Shown: positions 1 to 7,358 of the stretch, piece by piece
How positions within the stretch are numbered: position 1 is the stretch's first letter
How the letters are laid out: each line of letters begins with the position of its first letter
Assembly (NCBI GenBank): GCA_018398765.1
Contig: JAHBMJ010000134.1
Location: 1-20,000 of the forward strand
Source of the DNA: Chromera velia
Lineage: Eukaryota; Sar; Chromeraceae
Direction of reading: 5' to 3'
DNA length: 20,000 bases
Notes under the pieces: model-generated
What the model saw: the letters and a program-made list of their open reading frames with translations, nothing else
The model's database searches: none
What the model was told of the DNA's origin: nothing
Program-made: the position numbers and the translations under genes

Positions 1-260
1 TATTGTTTGTTGTTTCGTATTGGCGTCGGTCTGATCTCTGTCTGTGTCAAGGTCTTTGTGTCTTTGTCCTTTAGGTTGTGATTGTCTGTTTCTATGGGTA
101 TATGTGTCTGTGAATGCGTGTGTGTCTGTGTGTGTGTGCGGGGGTGGGGTGGGGTGGGGTGGGTGTGGGGGTGGGTGTGTGTGGGAGTGGGGGTGGGCGT
201 GTGTGCGAGTGGGGGTGGGGGTGTGTGCGTGTGGGTATGTGTGTGTGTGTGTGTGCGTGT

Positions 261-296
<36 letters not shown>

Positions 297-315
297 ATGT
301 GTGTGTGTGTCTCTC

Positions 316-346
<31 letters not shown>

Positions 347-540
347 ATGACACTGTGCGTATTTGTGTGTTTGACTGTTTGTCTGTTTGTCTCTCTGTTC
401 GTGTGTCTGTTTGTCTCTCTGTTCGTGTGTCTGTTTGTATGTCTGTGTGCGTCTGTATGTGTGTGTGTGTGTTTGTGTTTATATGTTTGTGTGTGTTTGT
501 CTCTGTGTCTGTGTGTCTGTTTGTGTGTTTCTAAAGCGGC
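1..540 (+). repeat. TG/G-rich low-complexity repeat with (TG)n microsatellites
   Basis: The plus strand is almost entirely T and G, with long (TG)n runs near 237-345 and TGTCTGTT/TCTCTGTT variants from 365 to 530. Runs of three to five G separated by T at 140-175 could form a G-quadruplex. Reading frames are open on both strands here only because the composition lacks stop codons; they encode Cys/Val or His/Thr repeats and are not taken as genes. Confidence 0.9.
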
Positions 541-1050
541 AGGATGTGTGTGTGTATATCTGAAACCATAGTGAAACGTGATTATCAACAGTTTGAAAAA
601 TATGAAAAAAAAACTTTTTCAAAAGTTGTATTCATTTTAGTGTAGTTTGTTTAGGTATTGCACAAACGCAAAACATGAAAAACAACTAATAATTGTTTAA
701 TTGTTTTTCAAGTGTCTCCGCAAAAGCCATTTACCTACCATTTGACAAAAACCCCGATCATCATTTTATATAGTAAGAAGGCCTAACGCGGAAGGAATCA
801 ATTAATCAACCAGTCAATTTTAAAATCAGTCCCTTTAAAAGATATACAATTCAACGTTTTCTCTTAAACTCAACTATAAATCGACTATTTAACATTGGGC
901 ACAGTTTTTTTAAAAACTATTAAAAACTGCATACAATTATAAGTCTGCCATTATCTCGGAGTAATATCTTCTATTCAGCAGTTAGCGGGGAGAAAGTCAT
1001 TCTTTCATCCTAAGACTAGTTAGACTTTCTTAAATATACATGTTTTTTGT
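541..1050. other. AT-rich intergenic stretch, no gene seen
   Basis: AT-rich sequence with short homopolymers and no convincing reading frame, RNA gene or splice signal. It is compositionally unlike the TG repeat before it and resembles the other AT-rich islands at 13.1-13.4 and 15.7-18.3 kb. Confidence 0.6.
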
Positions 1051-1051
1051 T

Positions 1052-1151
1052 AGTTGTTGGCTCAAAAGTACTCGAAAGCCTCAAAAAGGGGGTACACCGC
1101 ATATGCAAACTACAATTAAATCCACATAAGAGTACACCACATATGTAAACT
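1052..1151. repeat. Degenerate copy of the U2 3' region plus 40-bp direct repeat
   Basis: The stretch 1052-1097 resembles 1471-1504, the 3' end and 3' flank of the U2 gene: both share GTTGTTGGCTC, CTCGAAAGCCTCAAA and GGGTACACCGC in the same order, with small insertions here. The block beginning GTACACC at 1092 recurs at 1132, giving a 40-bp offset. The CATATG-AAACTACAATTAAA part (1100-1120) recurs at 1315-1335 with one mismatch. This looks like old local duplication around the U2 locus. Nothing of the conserved U2 5' half is visible in this copy. Confidence 0.6.
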
Positions 1152-1314
1152 GATGATTGAGGGTTTTTTCATGTGTGCCGCGTCCCCATATATGAGAGGC
1201 GGATCTAACCTACTTTATCGATTTGTTCTATCCTACGACTACCAGCGACGAAAATAGGCGTGACTTCGATCATCCTGATACAGCTGATTAATCGCGGCCT
1301 CACAACAGGTTGGA

Positions 1315-1335
1315 CATATGTAAACTACAATTAAA
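1315..1335. repeat. Second copy of the CATATG-AAACTACAATTAAA repeat
   Basis: Differs by one base (T for C at the seventh base) from 1100-1120. It lies between the degenerate U2-like copy and the intact U2 gene and marks a duplicated block of about 215 bp spacing. Confidence 0.6.
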
Positions 1336-1477
1336 ACTGCATCTGCATATGGCACCACATCGTCCTTCACTCTACTTCATTCATCTTAAAACTTAACACT
1401 AGTTAAGGCTTTACTCATTAATCCTAACACTATTTAAGTATGTTTAAGACTTCGTTTTTCTTTTTTTATTTGTTGTT

Positions 1478-1489
1478 GGCTCGAAAGCC
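1478..1489 (-). promoter_or_regulatory. UUCG-tetraloop hairpin at the U2 3' end
   Basis: Reads GGCUUUCGAGCC on the minus strand: a 4-bp stem closed by a UUCG tetraloop, directly after the stem-loop IV position. The degenerate copy at 1059-1080 keeps the GGCT/AGCC arms with a longer loop. It may be the last element of the RNA or a 3' end-formation signal; the sequence alone cannot tell which. Confidence 0.4.
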
Positions 1490-1682
1490 TCAAAGGGTAC
1501 ACCGCACAACCCAATGTGTAAGGGGAAGGCGACACGTGAGAAGGCCTGTGAGCAAGCCCACAGGACCAACTCCCCTAAAAAAATTGTTGTGACAAAAGTG
1601 GGTCCATTCGGACCCATATCAGCTGTCACACTGATAAGAACAGATACTACACTTGATCATAGCCAAAAGGCCGAGAAGGTAT
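1490..1682 (-). ncRNA. U2: U2 spliceosomal small nuclear RNA
   Basis: U2 snRNA pairs with the intron branch site and, as the U2 snRNP, forms the catalytic core of the spliceosome with U6. Read on the minus strand, the RNA begins AUACCUUCUCGGCCUUUUGG and continues through stem I and the branch-site recognition box GUAGUA (1650-1645), nearly identical to U2 of other eukaryotes. Stem IIb is GGGUCC-GAAU-GGACCC (1615-1600). A U-rich Sm site AAUUUUUUUAG lies at 1585-1575. Stem III is CCUGUG...CACAGG (1563-1544). A 3' hairpin GGGU...ACCC (1512-1495) stands where stem-loop IV belongs. The length, about 193 nt, is close to the usual 185-195. The 3' end is uncertain: a further GGCU-UUCG-AGCC hairpin (1489-1478) could belong to the RNA or to its 3' processing signal. 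No TATA box is obvious upstream (1683-1760). Confidence 0.95.
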
Positions 1683-1837
1683 GGAGATTGAGCGGCAGAG
1701 CTAGGGGGGGGGGCCGAAATTCGGTTTTTCGTAGGAAAAAAAAAACATGCACCAGACAAAGTGACCGCGCGCGGAGACGTCGAGACATCGTCGAGACAGC
1801 ATGCCTTCTTTTCTCGTTTCCTCACCATTTCCCCCGT

Positions 1838-2099
1838 TCAAATGTTCGACTTCTCTTGTTCATTTATGTCTTTCTTCGCTCCAGGTGCCAACTGAGACAG
1901 ATACTTGGGGTACGTGAGGCTCTCCTGAAACAAGTCTGCTTTTGTTCTCGGATTGAGCGGCACGCACTGTTTTTCGAGCCGGGCTGCACTGGGTGACTCT
2001 TTCGATCTCTGCCTTCTGAGACGTCCGACAATCCGAACAAGGCTCTCAGCAGGATTTGCCCTTTTCTGCATGTTCAAGACAATGTCATCAACAGCTTCT
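1838..2099 (-). CDS. Candidate last exon of an unidentified protein gene
   Basis: The minus strand is open from 2110 to the stop codon at 1840-1838 and reads as ordinary protein (starting EAVDDIVLNMQKRANPAESL, then an Arg-rich stretch and an acidic, Lys-rich tail). I place an acceptor at 2100: a TTACTGAC branch-like site, a pyrimidine stretch and GATCAG precede it. A donor GG|GTGAAG at 2424/2423 joins in the matching phase to a frame ending RQILEAKG, giving a 324-bp intron. The gene would lie upstream of U2, in the same orientation, with its stop codon 156 bp before the U2 start. An independent ORF starting with ATG at 2110 is the alternative. I do not recognise the family. Confidence 0.4.
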
Positions 2100-2423
2100 C
2101 TGATCAGCATTCATTGAAAACACAGAAGGTTTACAGTCAGTAAGGACATTTGAAGAAGTCCTCTTCCTCTCTCTCACCAGGTCACCCGTCTCCCGCCTTC
2201 TTTGTCGCGCACGGGTTCTCCAGTAATGCGGAGGTTACACTGCAATTGCTTCAAGCACGTGGCTTCATGGGACTTCCAGACACCTTTCATTTGTTCTCAC
2301 CTGAAAAGGGTGGAGAGAAGGACTGGAGGCAACCTCAAGTCTTTCCCATCTCATGCAGGAACCTCAGCCTCCACCACCACCGTGATCGAATGACGCCCTT
2401 CTGGTATTGAGCGCCTCCTTCAC

Positions 2424-2912
2424 CCTTTTGCCTCCAGAATCTGTCGGTCTAGTCGTTTCCACCTGTTTCTTTTCCCCTTTATTTCTGTCCCTCTCTGGCC
2501 TTGAAAGTTTCTTCCGCCCTCAATCTCTCCTGATCTCTTTCTCTTCTGCCCGTTGCTCTGCTTCACACTTCCTTTCTTTCCTGTACGCCCTCCGCAAGTT
2601 CTTCTTTGCAAGCTCTGTTGCCTTCTTTGTCTTTCGCTCGTCGAACCTCTTCATAGCAGATGCTCCTGTATCTCGGCTTCCACGCTCTCCTTTTCCTGTA
2701 CAGCTCCTAACTCGTGAAATGAAATCCTCCTCTTTGCCAGCTCTTCCCTTCCCTTCCTTGCCCCTCTCACATCTCTCCCCCCCATTCTTTTGCTTCTCAA
2801 AGAACGGGGGCGCAACAAAGAACGGAGAAGAGGAAGCTTGCGTCGTAAAGGAAGGGGACAGCAAACAAAAACGAAGAGCCGAATGGGTGAATGCACGGAC
2901 TCGAGGCAACAC
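2424..2912 (-). other. Purine-rich, charged coding-like stretch, exon structure unresolved
   Basis: On the minus strand several overlapping frames encode Lys/Glu/Arg-rich, helix-like peptides, for example MKRFDERKTKKATELAKKN from 2653 and RLRAEETFKAREGQK near 2525. They lie in different frames, so a single exon is not readable. This could be the upstream part of the gene ending at 1838, with a coiled-coil-like charged segment, or only a consequence of the GA-rich strand. The opposite strand is pyrimidine-rich and also open from 2407 to 3183 (Ser/Phe/Leu-rich), which I consider a composition effect. Confidence 0.25.
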
Positions 2913-3215
2913 GAGGAAAGAGAGAAATGAAGGAACGAATGAACAAAAGCGGGAAGGAGGAACGAAATGGCGGAGAGAGGAAAGGGAGGAAGCTAAGGAG
3001 GAAGCAAGGGAGGAACAGGAAAGGAGCGAACTTCAAGGAAGGAAGGAAGGAAAGAAGGAAGAAGGGAAGGAAGGAAGGAAGGAAAGAAGGAAAGAAAGAA
3101 AGAAAGAAAGAAAGAACGAAAGAACGAAAGAAAGACAGAAAGACAGAACGAAAGAACGAACGAACGAAAGAACGAACGAATGAACGAACGAACGAAAGAA
3201 AGAAAGAAAGGCGTC
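2905..3215 (+). repeat. Long polypurine tract of GGAA, GAAA and GAAC repeats
   Basis: About 300 bases are nearly pure A and G on the plus strand, with interspersed C. The order is degenerate GAAGGAAG, then (GGAA)n near 3036-3085, (GAAA)n near 3085-3115, then GAAC/GAAA/GACA mixtures to 3210. Both strands are open by composition only (KERKKERK on plus, SFLSFFRS on minus). Confidence 0.9.
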
Positions 3216-3635
3216 CCCTCCATATCGCCTTTGCCCCTTCTCGTTTCCCTCCCCATCGGGTGTTCGTTCGTCTCTTCGGAGTGCGTCGTCACGCTTCGGG
3301 AAAGGGGGCGGTGGGGAGGTCAGAACGCGACCCATCGGCGACGCCACACCAAATTCTCTCTCCCTGTCGGTCTGACGGAACCCCCGGGGCGTTCTGCTCT
3401 GGTCCGGAGGGCGGGTGTGTGGAGACGTTCTCGAGTCAGCCGGGCAGCCCCTGCATGCATGTCCGAGTGTTACAAGAGAACAACAACGTATGACAACGAG
3501 TTTTTTTTTATTCTATTCATTCATCATCTCCAGAGAGGGAGGCTCACTTTTTGAAACATTCGTGCGACTGTCTGTCGTTCTCCGACCTTGTGAGTCTCTC
3601 TCGATCAACAGTCTGCACTGATTGAGTGAGGAAGC
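3216..3635. other. GC-richer intergenic or intronic stretch, no gene resolved
   Basis: Mixed-composition sequence with moderately long frames on the plus strand, but without a recognisable product or a consistent exon chain. CTGCATGCATG at 3450-3460 is one of the TGCATGC words scattered through the window. Confidence 0.4.
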
Positions 3636-3690
3636 GAAAAGAAAGAAAGAAAGAAAGAAAGAACGAACGAACGAAAGAAAGAAAGAAGAG
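3636..3690 (+). repeat. (GAAA)n/(GAAC)n microsatellite
   Basis: Tandem GAAA units interrupted by GAAC-GAAC, the same two unit types as the long purine tract at 2905-3215, suggesting a shared slippage history. Confidence 0.9.
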
Positions 3691-3699
3691 ATTCACGCA

Positions 3700-4400
3700 A
3701 GATCGTCATGCAGACGCGAGTCACTCAAACGACATGTCTCCTCGCTCCCTCTACCTCCACATCGCATGACTTCGACATGAAAGCTTCTTGTGTCCCTGCT
3801 GCGGGCGGTGTTTCCTTTCTTTTTGGTCTTCTGCGTCCCTGCTGTCCTGTCTCTCTCATCCTTCTCTTGCTTGTTTTCCTCGACCCCCCCCCTTTTTCAA
3901 TTTGTACGTGTTCATCCATCCATGCATGCATGCATCCTGCCCTCTTTCCTCCTCCCTCCGTGTCCGGAAGGAAGGCAACAGGAATCGGCCCTCCCGCCGC
4001 CCTTCGTGAAAAGAAAAGAACCTGCCTGCCACCCGTGGATGGATTTGGTGAGGAGGTCAGTGGGTCCAGCGGTCTGCCTTCCAGAGGCAGAAAAAAAAAG
4101 CAATTCTCTCCAGTCTGCAGAATCGATTCCTCTCCAGTAGCTGAAGCTTGCAGAGGGACAGAAGGCAAAACAAGAAATGCGCTTTCTTTCTTTTTCAGCG
4201 CCATTCCATGTGGAGAGAGGAACAGAAGGGTCTTTTCTTTCTCTTAAGGAAACAGGCGATGATGACGCACATTCTTCCTGTGTCTCCGTATGAGTCTCCC
4301 ACCACAACATGGAATGGGGGACTTCTATGGGGAAAAGTAGAATGATTGGAGCTGGTCTGACGCCTACCTGACTACAAAGATCAAAGAAACCTCAATCAAC
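3700..4400. other. Possible intron/exon mosaic, exons not resolved
   Basis: Pyrimidine-rich runs ending in AG recur on the plus strand: CTTCCAG at 4084, CTCTCCAG at 4137, CTTTTTCAG at 4198. The frame through 3960-4048 reads protein-like (VSGRKATGIGPPAALREKKR) and ends at a GGTGAGG donor-like site. This suggests plus-strand exons belonging with those at 4592-4968, but phases and borders could not be fixed. Confidence 0.25.
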
Positions 4401-4411
4401 ACGCACGCGCG

Positions 4412-4476
<65 letters not shown>
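4401..4476 (+). repeat. Compound (CG)n-(CA)n-(GA)n microsatellite
   Basis: Alternating CG from about 4404 to 4420 passes directly into (CA)n up to 4447 and then (GA)n up to 4476. The first two blocks alternate purine and pyrimidine; the last is pure purine on this strand. Confidence 0.95.
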
Positions 4477-4478
<2 letters not shown>

Positions 4479-4591
4479 GCATTTGTGGACACATCCGGCA
4501 ACTCTGCTTTCCTCCTCCCTTTTTCCTTTCTGCATGCACGTGACCATCGAAACTGGGTCGACCGTCTCTCTTGCCGTTTCGTTGCATGCAG

Positions 4592-4622
4592 GCGGCAGAG
4601 AAGCTGACGGCGCTGCTGGCTG
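4592..4622 (+). CDS. Candidate 31-nt internal mini-exon
   Basis: A pyrimidine-rich stretch ending TTGCATGCAG precedes 31 nt that read AAEKLTALLA plus one leftover base, and GTAGG follows as a donor. The GC-rich third positions and the helical peptide look coding. The leftover G completes a codon with the first two bases of the exon at 4877, so the phases agree. The product is unknown. A 31-nt exon is short enough to be chance; the flanking signals and the phase match are the reasons to keep it. Confidence 0.35.
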
Positions 4623-4751
4623 GTAGGATGGATGGATGGATGGATGTGCCTTTTGTTTGTGTTCTGGTTACTGGCTCTGTGGATTTCCTCGCGTCTCTGT
4701 CTCTGATCTCTGTGGGGAGGGGGCCTCTCCGGCTGGAGACGAGACGAGCTC

Positions 4752-4800
4752 TTTCTTTCTTTTCCTTCTTTCTTTCTTTCTTTCTTTCTTTCTTTTGTTT
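4752..4800 (+). repeat. (TTTC)n microsatellite
   Basis: Tandem TTTC units within what would be an intron between the candidate exons at 4592-4622 and 4877-4968. On the minus strand this is GAAA, the same unit as at 2905-3215 and 3636-3690. Confidence 0.9.
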
Positions 4801-4876
4801 CTTTTCACCGACGTGGAGGCCGAGCCCTCTGGTGCTCAGAAGAGAGGTCAGTGTTTCTGCGTTCTTTTTTTTTTAG

Positions 4877-4968
4877 TGAAAACGAAAGAAACAAGGACGG
4901 CTGGAAGGAAACCCTTTCAAAAAAGAGCACAAAAGAGGAGCACGAAGAAGGCGGAGAAGGGACGGGAA
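4877..4968 (+). CDS. Candidate 92-nt internal exon, Lys/Arg-rich
   Basis: A strong acceptor (TTCTTTTTTTTTTAG) ends at 4876 and a good donor (GAA|GTAAGC) follows 4968. Two frames are open. The one in phase with the exon at 4592-4622 reads KTKETRTAGRKPFQKRAQKR and on to a basic KKAEKGRE end, leaving phase 0, which matches the start of the candidate last exon at 6094. The alternative frame would run into a stop codon if joined to 6094. The basic composition suggests a disordered or nucleic-acid-binding segment, but no domain is recognisable. Confidence 0.4.
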
Positions 4969-5808
4969 GTAAGCAAGAAAGAGAGAGGACGAAAGAAGAA
5001 GAACGACAAAGAAAGAAGTCCAATGATGATCACAAAAATTAATGACAAGCATATGTCTGAGGAGACTCCCACACAAGGGGGTGTCCTTGAAGTCATCAAG
5101 GAACCTGATGGACTTTCTTTTCTTTCTTGATTGTTCTCTCTCTTCTTCTCTGTTGGTGTTTGCTTTCTCTTTCGTTCATTGGTCTTGGAGTTTTGGCCCT
5201 TGAAAGAAAAAACGGAGACAGACAGAGACGGCATGAGGGAGGAAGGGGAGGGAGTGCATTTGTTTGTTTGTTCGTTTGTTTGAGGGGGGATCAGGGGGGG
5301 TCTGGTGGTCCTTCCCCCCCATGCACTCACTCACTCCTATACCCACCCGTGCGTGGAGGGAGGAATTCAGCGTCCGTCATTCCAAGAATTAATTGCAGAA
5401 ACGTCTCTCTCTGCATGATCGTTGGTGAACGAACGCTTTAACGGGCTTAATTGCTTGCAGGTACTGACGTCAGGCTGGCTGCCGATCGATCCATGCAGGC
5501 GTCTCCTGACTGATTGCAGTGCGGATGGCGTCTCCGTCTGCTGCTGCGGGGTTTTCTTCTCTAGCTGTCTTCTCTGCATCCTTGGGTGCGGCTGCGGTTG
5601 AGGAGGGGCATGCAGGCGGGGAGGGGGGAGGAGGAAGTGCGGGCGGAGGGGGGGGTGACCGAGGGAGACTTCGTGCCCCGAGTGTGTATGGAGGGGTGCG
5701 GCTCGGAGGGGCTGCCTTGGTTTCGGGTCGTCATTTGGTGTCGTCCACCAGGAAGGAATCGCGGCGCCTCTTCGTTCGTTCAGTTTATTTGTCGATTGGC
5801 CCCTCGTC
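4969..5808. other. Probable intron(s) with further possible exon near 5461
   Basis: Pyrimidine-rich, intron-like sequence. An acceptor-like TTGCTTGCAG ends at 5460, and the following phase-0 frame (VLTSGWLPIDPCRRLLTDCS onward) stays open to about 5610. A second acceptor, CTGACTGATTGCAG, ends at 5519 with a CTGAC branch-like site. G-rich runs at 5605-5655 could form a G-quadruplex. Minus-strand frames over 5367-5837 are also open; I regard plus as likelier because the splice signals point that way. Confidence 0.25.
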
Positions 5809-5871
5809 CGAATGAATGAATGAATGCATGCATGCATGAATGCATGAATGAAGGAAGGAAGGAAGGAAGGC
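5809..5871 (+). repeat. (GAAT)n-(GCAT)n-(GGAA)n microsatellite
   Basis: Tandem GAAT units merge into CATG/CATGCATGCATG and end in (GGAA)n. It lies in the putative last intron of the plus-strand gene. Confidence 0.9.
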
Positions 5872-6093
5872 TCCTCCGTTGCGTGCTCGTGCCGCGTCGT
5901 TTGTTTCGCCTCCTGCTAGTTTGGGTGTGGTGGCTCTCCCTCTGCCCGGGGAAGTGTTCCTGTTCCTCTGGGTGGCCGGAAGGAAGTAGCCTGCCTCTTC
6001 AGCTAGTAGACAGGAGGGGAGCCTGCCTGCCTGGCTGCATGGATGGATGGATGGGAGAGTCTGCCTGTTCGTGAGTGAAAAAGATTCATGCAG

Positions 6094-6204
6094 GCGGAGG
6101 TAAAAGAAATAGGTGAAGTCGGGGAGCTCTCTCTGTTGCGATGTCTGCGTGGGACTCCCTTCAAGATCCTTCGAGGAGCCAGGCACCTTCCAGTACAGCT
6201 TTAA
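6094..6204 (+). CDS. Candidate terminal exon of an unidentified plus-strand gene
   Basis: After an acceptor-like AAGATTCATGCAG (ending 6093) the frame reads AEVKEIGEVGELSLLRCLRG, then TPFKILRGARHLPVQL, and stops with TAA at 6202-6204. The peptide has a natural amino-acid balance and no low complexity. Phase 0 at its start matches the end of the exon at 4877-4968. I do not recognise the family. The opposite strand is also open here (5785-6222), so the strand call is an inference from the splice signal and peptide quality. A 470-bp foldback element begins 37 bp after the stop codon and would lie in the 3' UTR or just beyond. Confidence 0.4.
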   Translation, partial: AEVKEIGEVGELSLLRCLRGTPFKILRGARHLPVQL

Positions 6205-6241
6205 AGCCAGGTATGCGTGCATATTAGAAATGTTGTCAAGT

Positions 6242-6711
6242 ACATCCCTGCAGGTAGCCAGGATTTTGCGGGATTTTAGCCCAGGATTTTAGCGGATTTT
6301 ACGGGATTTTGGCCAGGATTTTAGCGGATTTTGCCCAGGATTCTGCCGGACTCTTAACGTTAAAAATATAATCCCTACACCTAGGATTTTAGAATCTAAA
6401 ATCCTGGAAGAAAGCTAAAATCCTAGCCTCTTCCTAGGATTTTACGGGATTATACGGGATTTTACGAGATTTTACGGGAAAGATATAATCCCATAAAATC
6501 CTGGCATTCATTTCTAAAATCCTAGGATCCACGATTTTAGTCTTTATAATCCTTAGAGCCAGGCTTTTAGATTCTAAAATCCTGGAGAAATAGTCCGGCA
6601 GAATCCTGGGCAAAATCCGCTAAAATCCTGGCCAAAATCCTGTAAAATCCGCTAAAATCCTGGGCTCAGTGGGCTAAAATCCCGTAAAATCCTAGCTACC
6701 TGCAGGGATGT
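6242..6711. mobile_element. 470-bp foldback (long inverted-repeat) MITE-like element
   Basis: The left arm 6242-6352 and the right arm 6592-6711 are reverse complements, starting ACATCCCTGCAGGTAGC at both outer ends. They differ by three substitutions and a 9-base insertion in the right arm. Both arms and the middle are built from many copies of GGATTTTAGC/GGATTTTACG and their complements. The middle also holds a near-perfect palindrome (6383-6405, arms AGGATTTTAGA/TCTAAAATCCT). There is no coding capacity. No target-site duplication is visible next to the arms. The element could be a non-autonomous DNA transposon or a foldback element grown by internal repeat expansion. Arm identity of about 97 percent, apart from the insertion, suggests recent origin or gene conversion between arms. 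Confidence 0.85.
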
Positions 6712-6833
6712 GAAAGAAAACAATGAAAGATGAAAAGGTCTGTCTCTTTTCCTCGTAATCTCAGACTGGCTACCAGTCCGTCCGAAAGTGTCTGTTCACG
6801 ATCCTGTGAAGAGGGACAAGGACAAGAAACAAT
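6712..6833. other. Short spacer between foldback element and retrotransposon
   Basis: 122 bp of unique sequence with no gene seen. It carries a short inverted repeat, ACTGG-CTA-CCAGT, near 6766-6778. Confidence 0.4.
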
Positions 6834-6838
6834 TAGCC
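6834..6838. repeat. Target-site duplication TAGCC, left copy
   Basis: Identical to 13087-13091 directly outside the other LTR. A 5-bp duplication is usual for Ty3/Gypsy integrases and fixes the element borders. Confidence 0.9.
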
Positions 6839-7096
6839 TGTTACGGACCTTTAGACCTAGACTCGATTTGGTCCTTAGAATAATACAGAGAATTAATAGC
6901 ATTAAATACACACTGTAATATAAAGGCATGCACGTCTGTATCTCAGCCTTTGCAATACAGATTGATTGAGCCTGTTAGAAGGACCGAGTCTTTCCTGATC
7001 GATAGAGAAGGCTCTTGCGTGTCTGACAGATTCCCTGTATGTAGAACTTATGTGTGTGAGTTGATTCCTAAGTTCTAGACAGTTTAAGGTAGAACA
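6839..7096 (+). repeat. 5' LTR (258 bp)
   Basis: Begins TG and ends CA, as LTRs do. A TATA-like TATAAA lies at 6919-6924 and could set transcription start; the 3' LTR has TACAAA there. Against the 3' LTR I count 11 mismatches and no gaps (about 4.3 percent), ten of them transitions. This LTR would supply the promoter for the genomic RNA. Confidence 0.95.
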
Positions 7097-7097
7097 T

Positions 7098-7116
7098 TGG
7101 TCAGCAGAGCTTCTGG
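7098..7116 (+). promoter_or_regulatory. Putative tRNA primer-binding site
   Basis: TGGTCAGCAGAGCTTCTGG starts one base after the 5' LTR, the place where minus-strand DNA synthesis is primed by a tRNA 3' end (whose CCA pairs with TGG). It resembles the initiator-Met type (TGGTAGCAGAG) with one extra C. The tRNA identity is an inference. Confidence 0.55.
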
Positions 7117-7358
7117 TTACGACCGGGGAAGACAAAGTTCCCACAAGGAGCGGGTTGGGGTACAGGCTGTCAGAGGCGGGGGAGAGTTCTCCACTATCGA
7201 TCCCCTCTGTGCATCCTTGAGCAGAATCTCTAGACTTCAGTTCTGTTCCGTCTGTTGGCTCTCTGTTCTCGCCCACCCACAGTATCCGAGATTCCTCCAG
7301 CGAATCAGACTCAGTCCTATTCGATCTAGATTCTGAGCCACAACAGCAGCAAGCAGAC
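7117..7358 (+). other. Retrotransposon 5' leader
   Basis: About 240 bp between the primer-binding site and the gag ATG at 7359, with no coding function seen. In this position packaging and dimerisation signals are expected, but none can be identified by eye. An antisense frame (7465-6902) overlaps and is considered a shadow. Confidence 0.6.

Noticed and set aside
44-588. Several long open frames on both strands in the first 600 bases
   Set aside because: They come from TG-repeat composition without stop codons and encode only Cys/Val or His/Thr repeats.
1140-1310. C-box-like TGATGAT suggesting a C/D snoRNA
   Set aside because: No properly spaced D box with terminal stem and no guide complementarity that I can recognise.
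1514-1996. 160-codon plus-strand frame
   Set aside because: Runs antisense through the U2 snRNA gene and the candidate minus-strand exon; no independent support.
2407-3493. Long plus-strand frames ending in Lys/Arg/Glu repeats
   Set aside because: Purine-repeat translation (GAAA, GGAA) and pyrimidine-rich Ser/Phe runs; composition effect.
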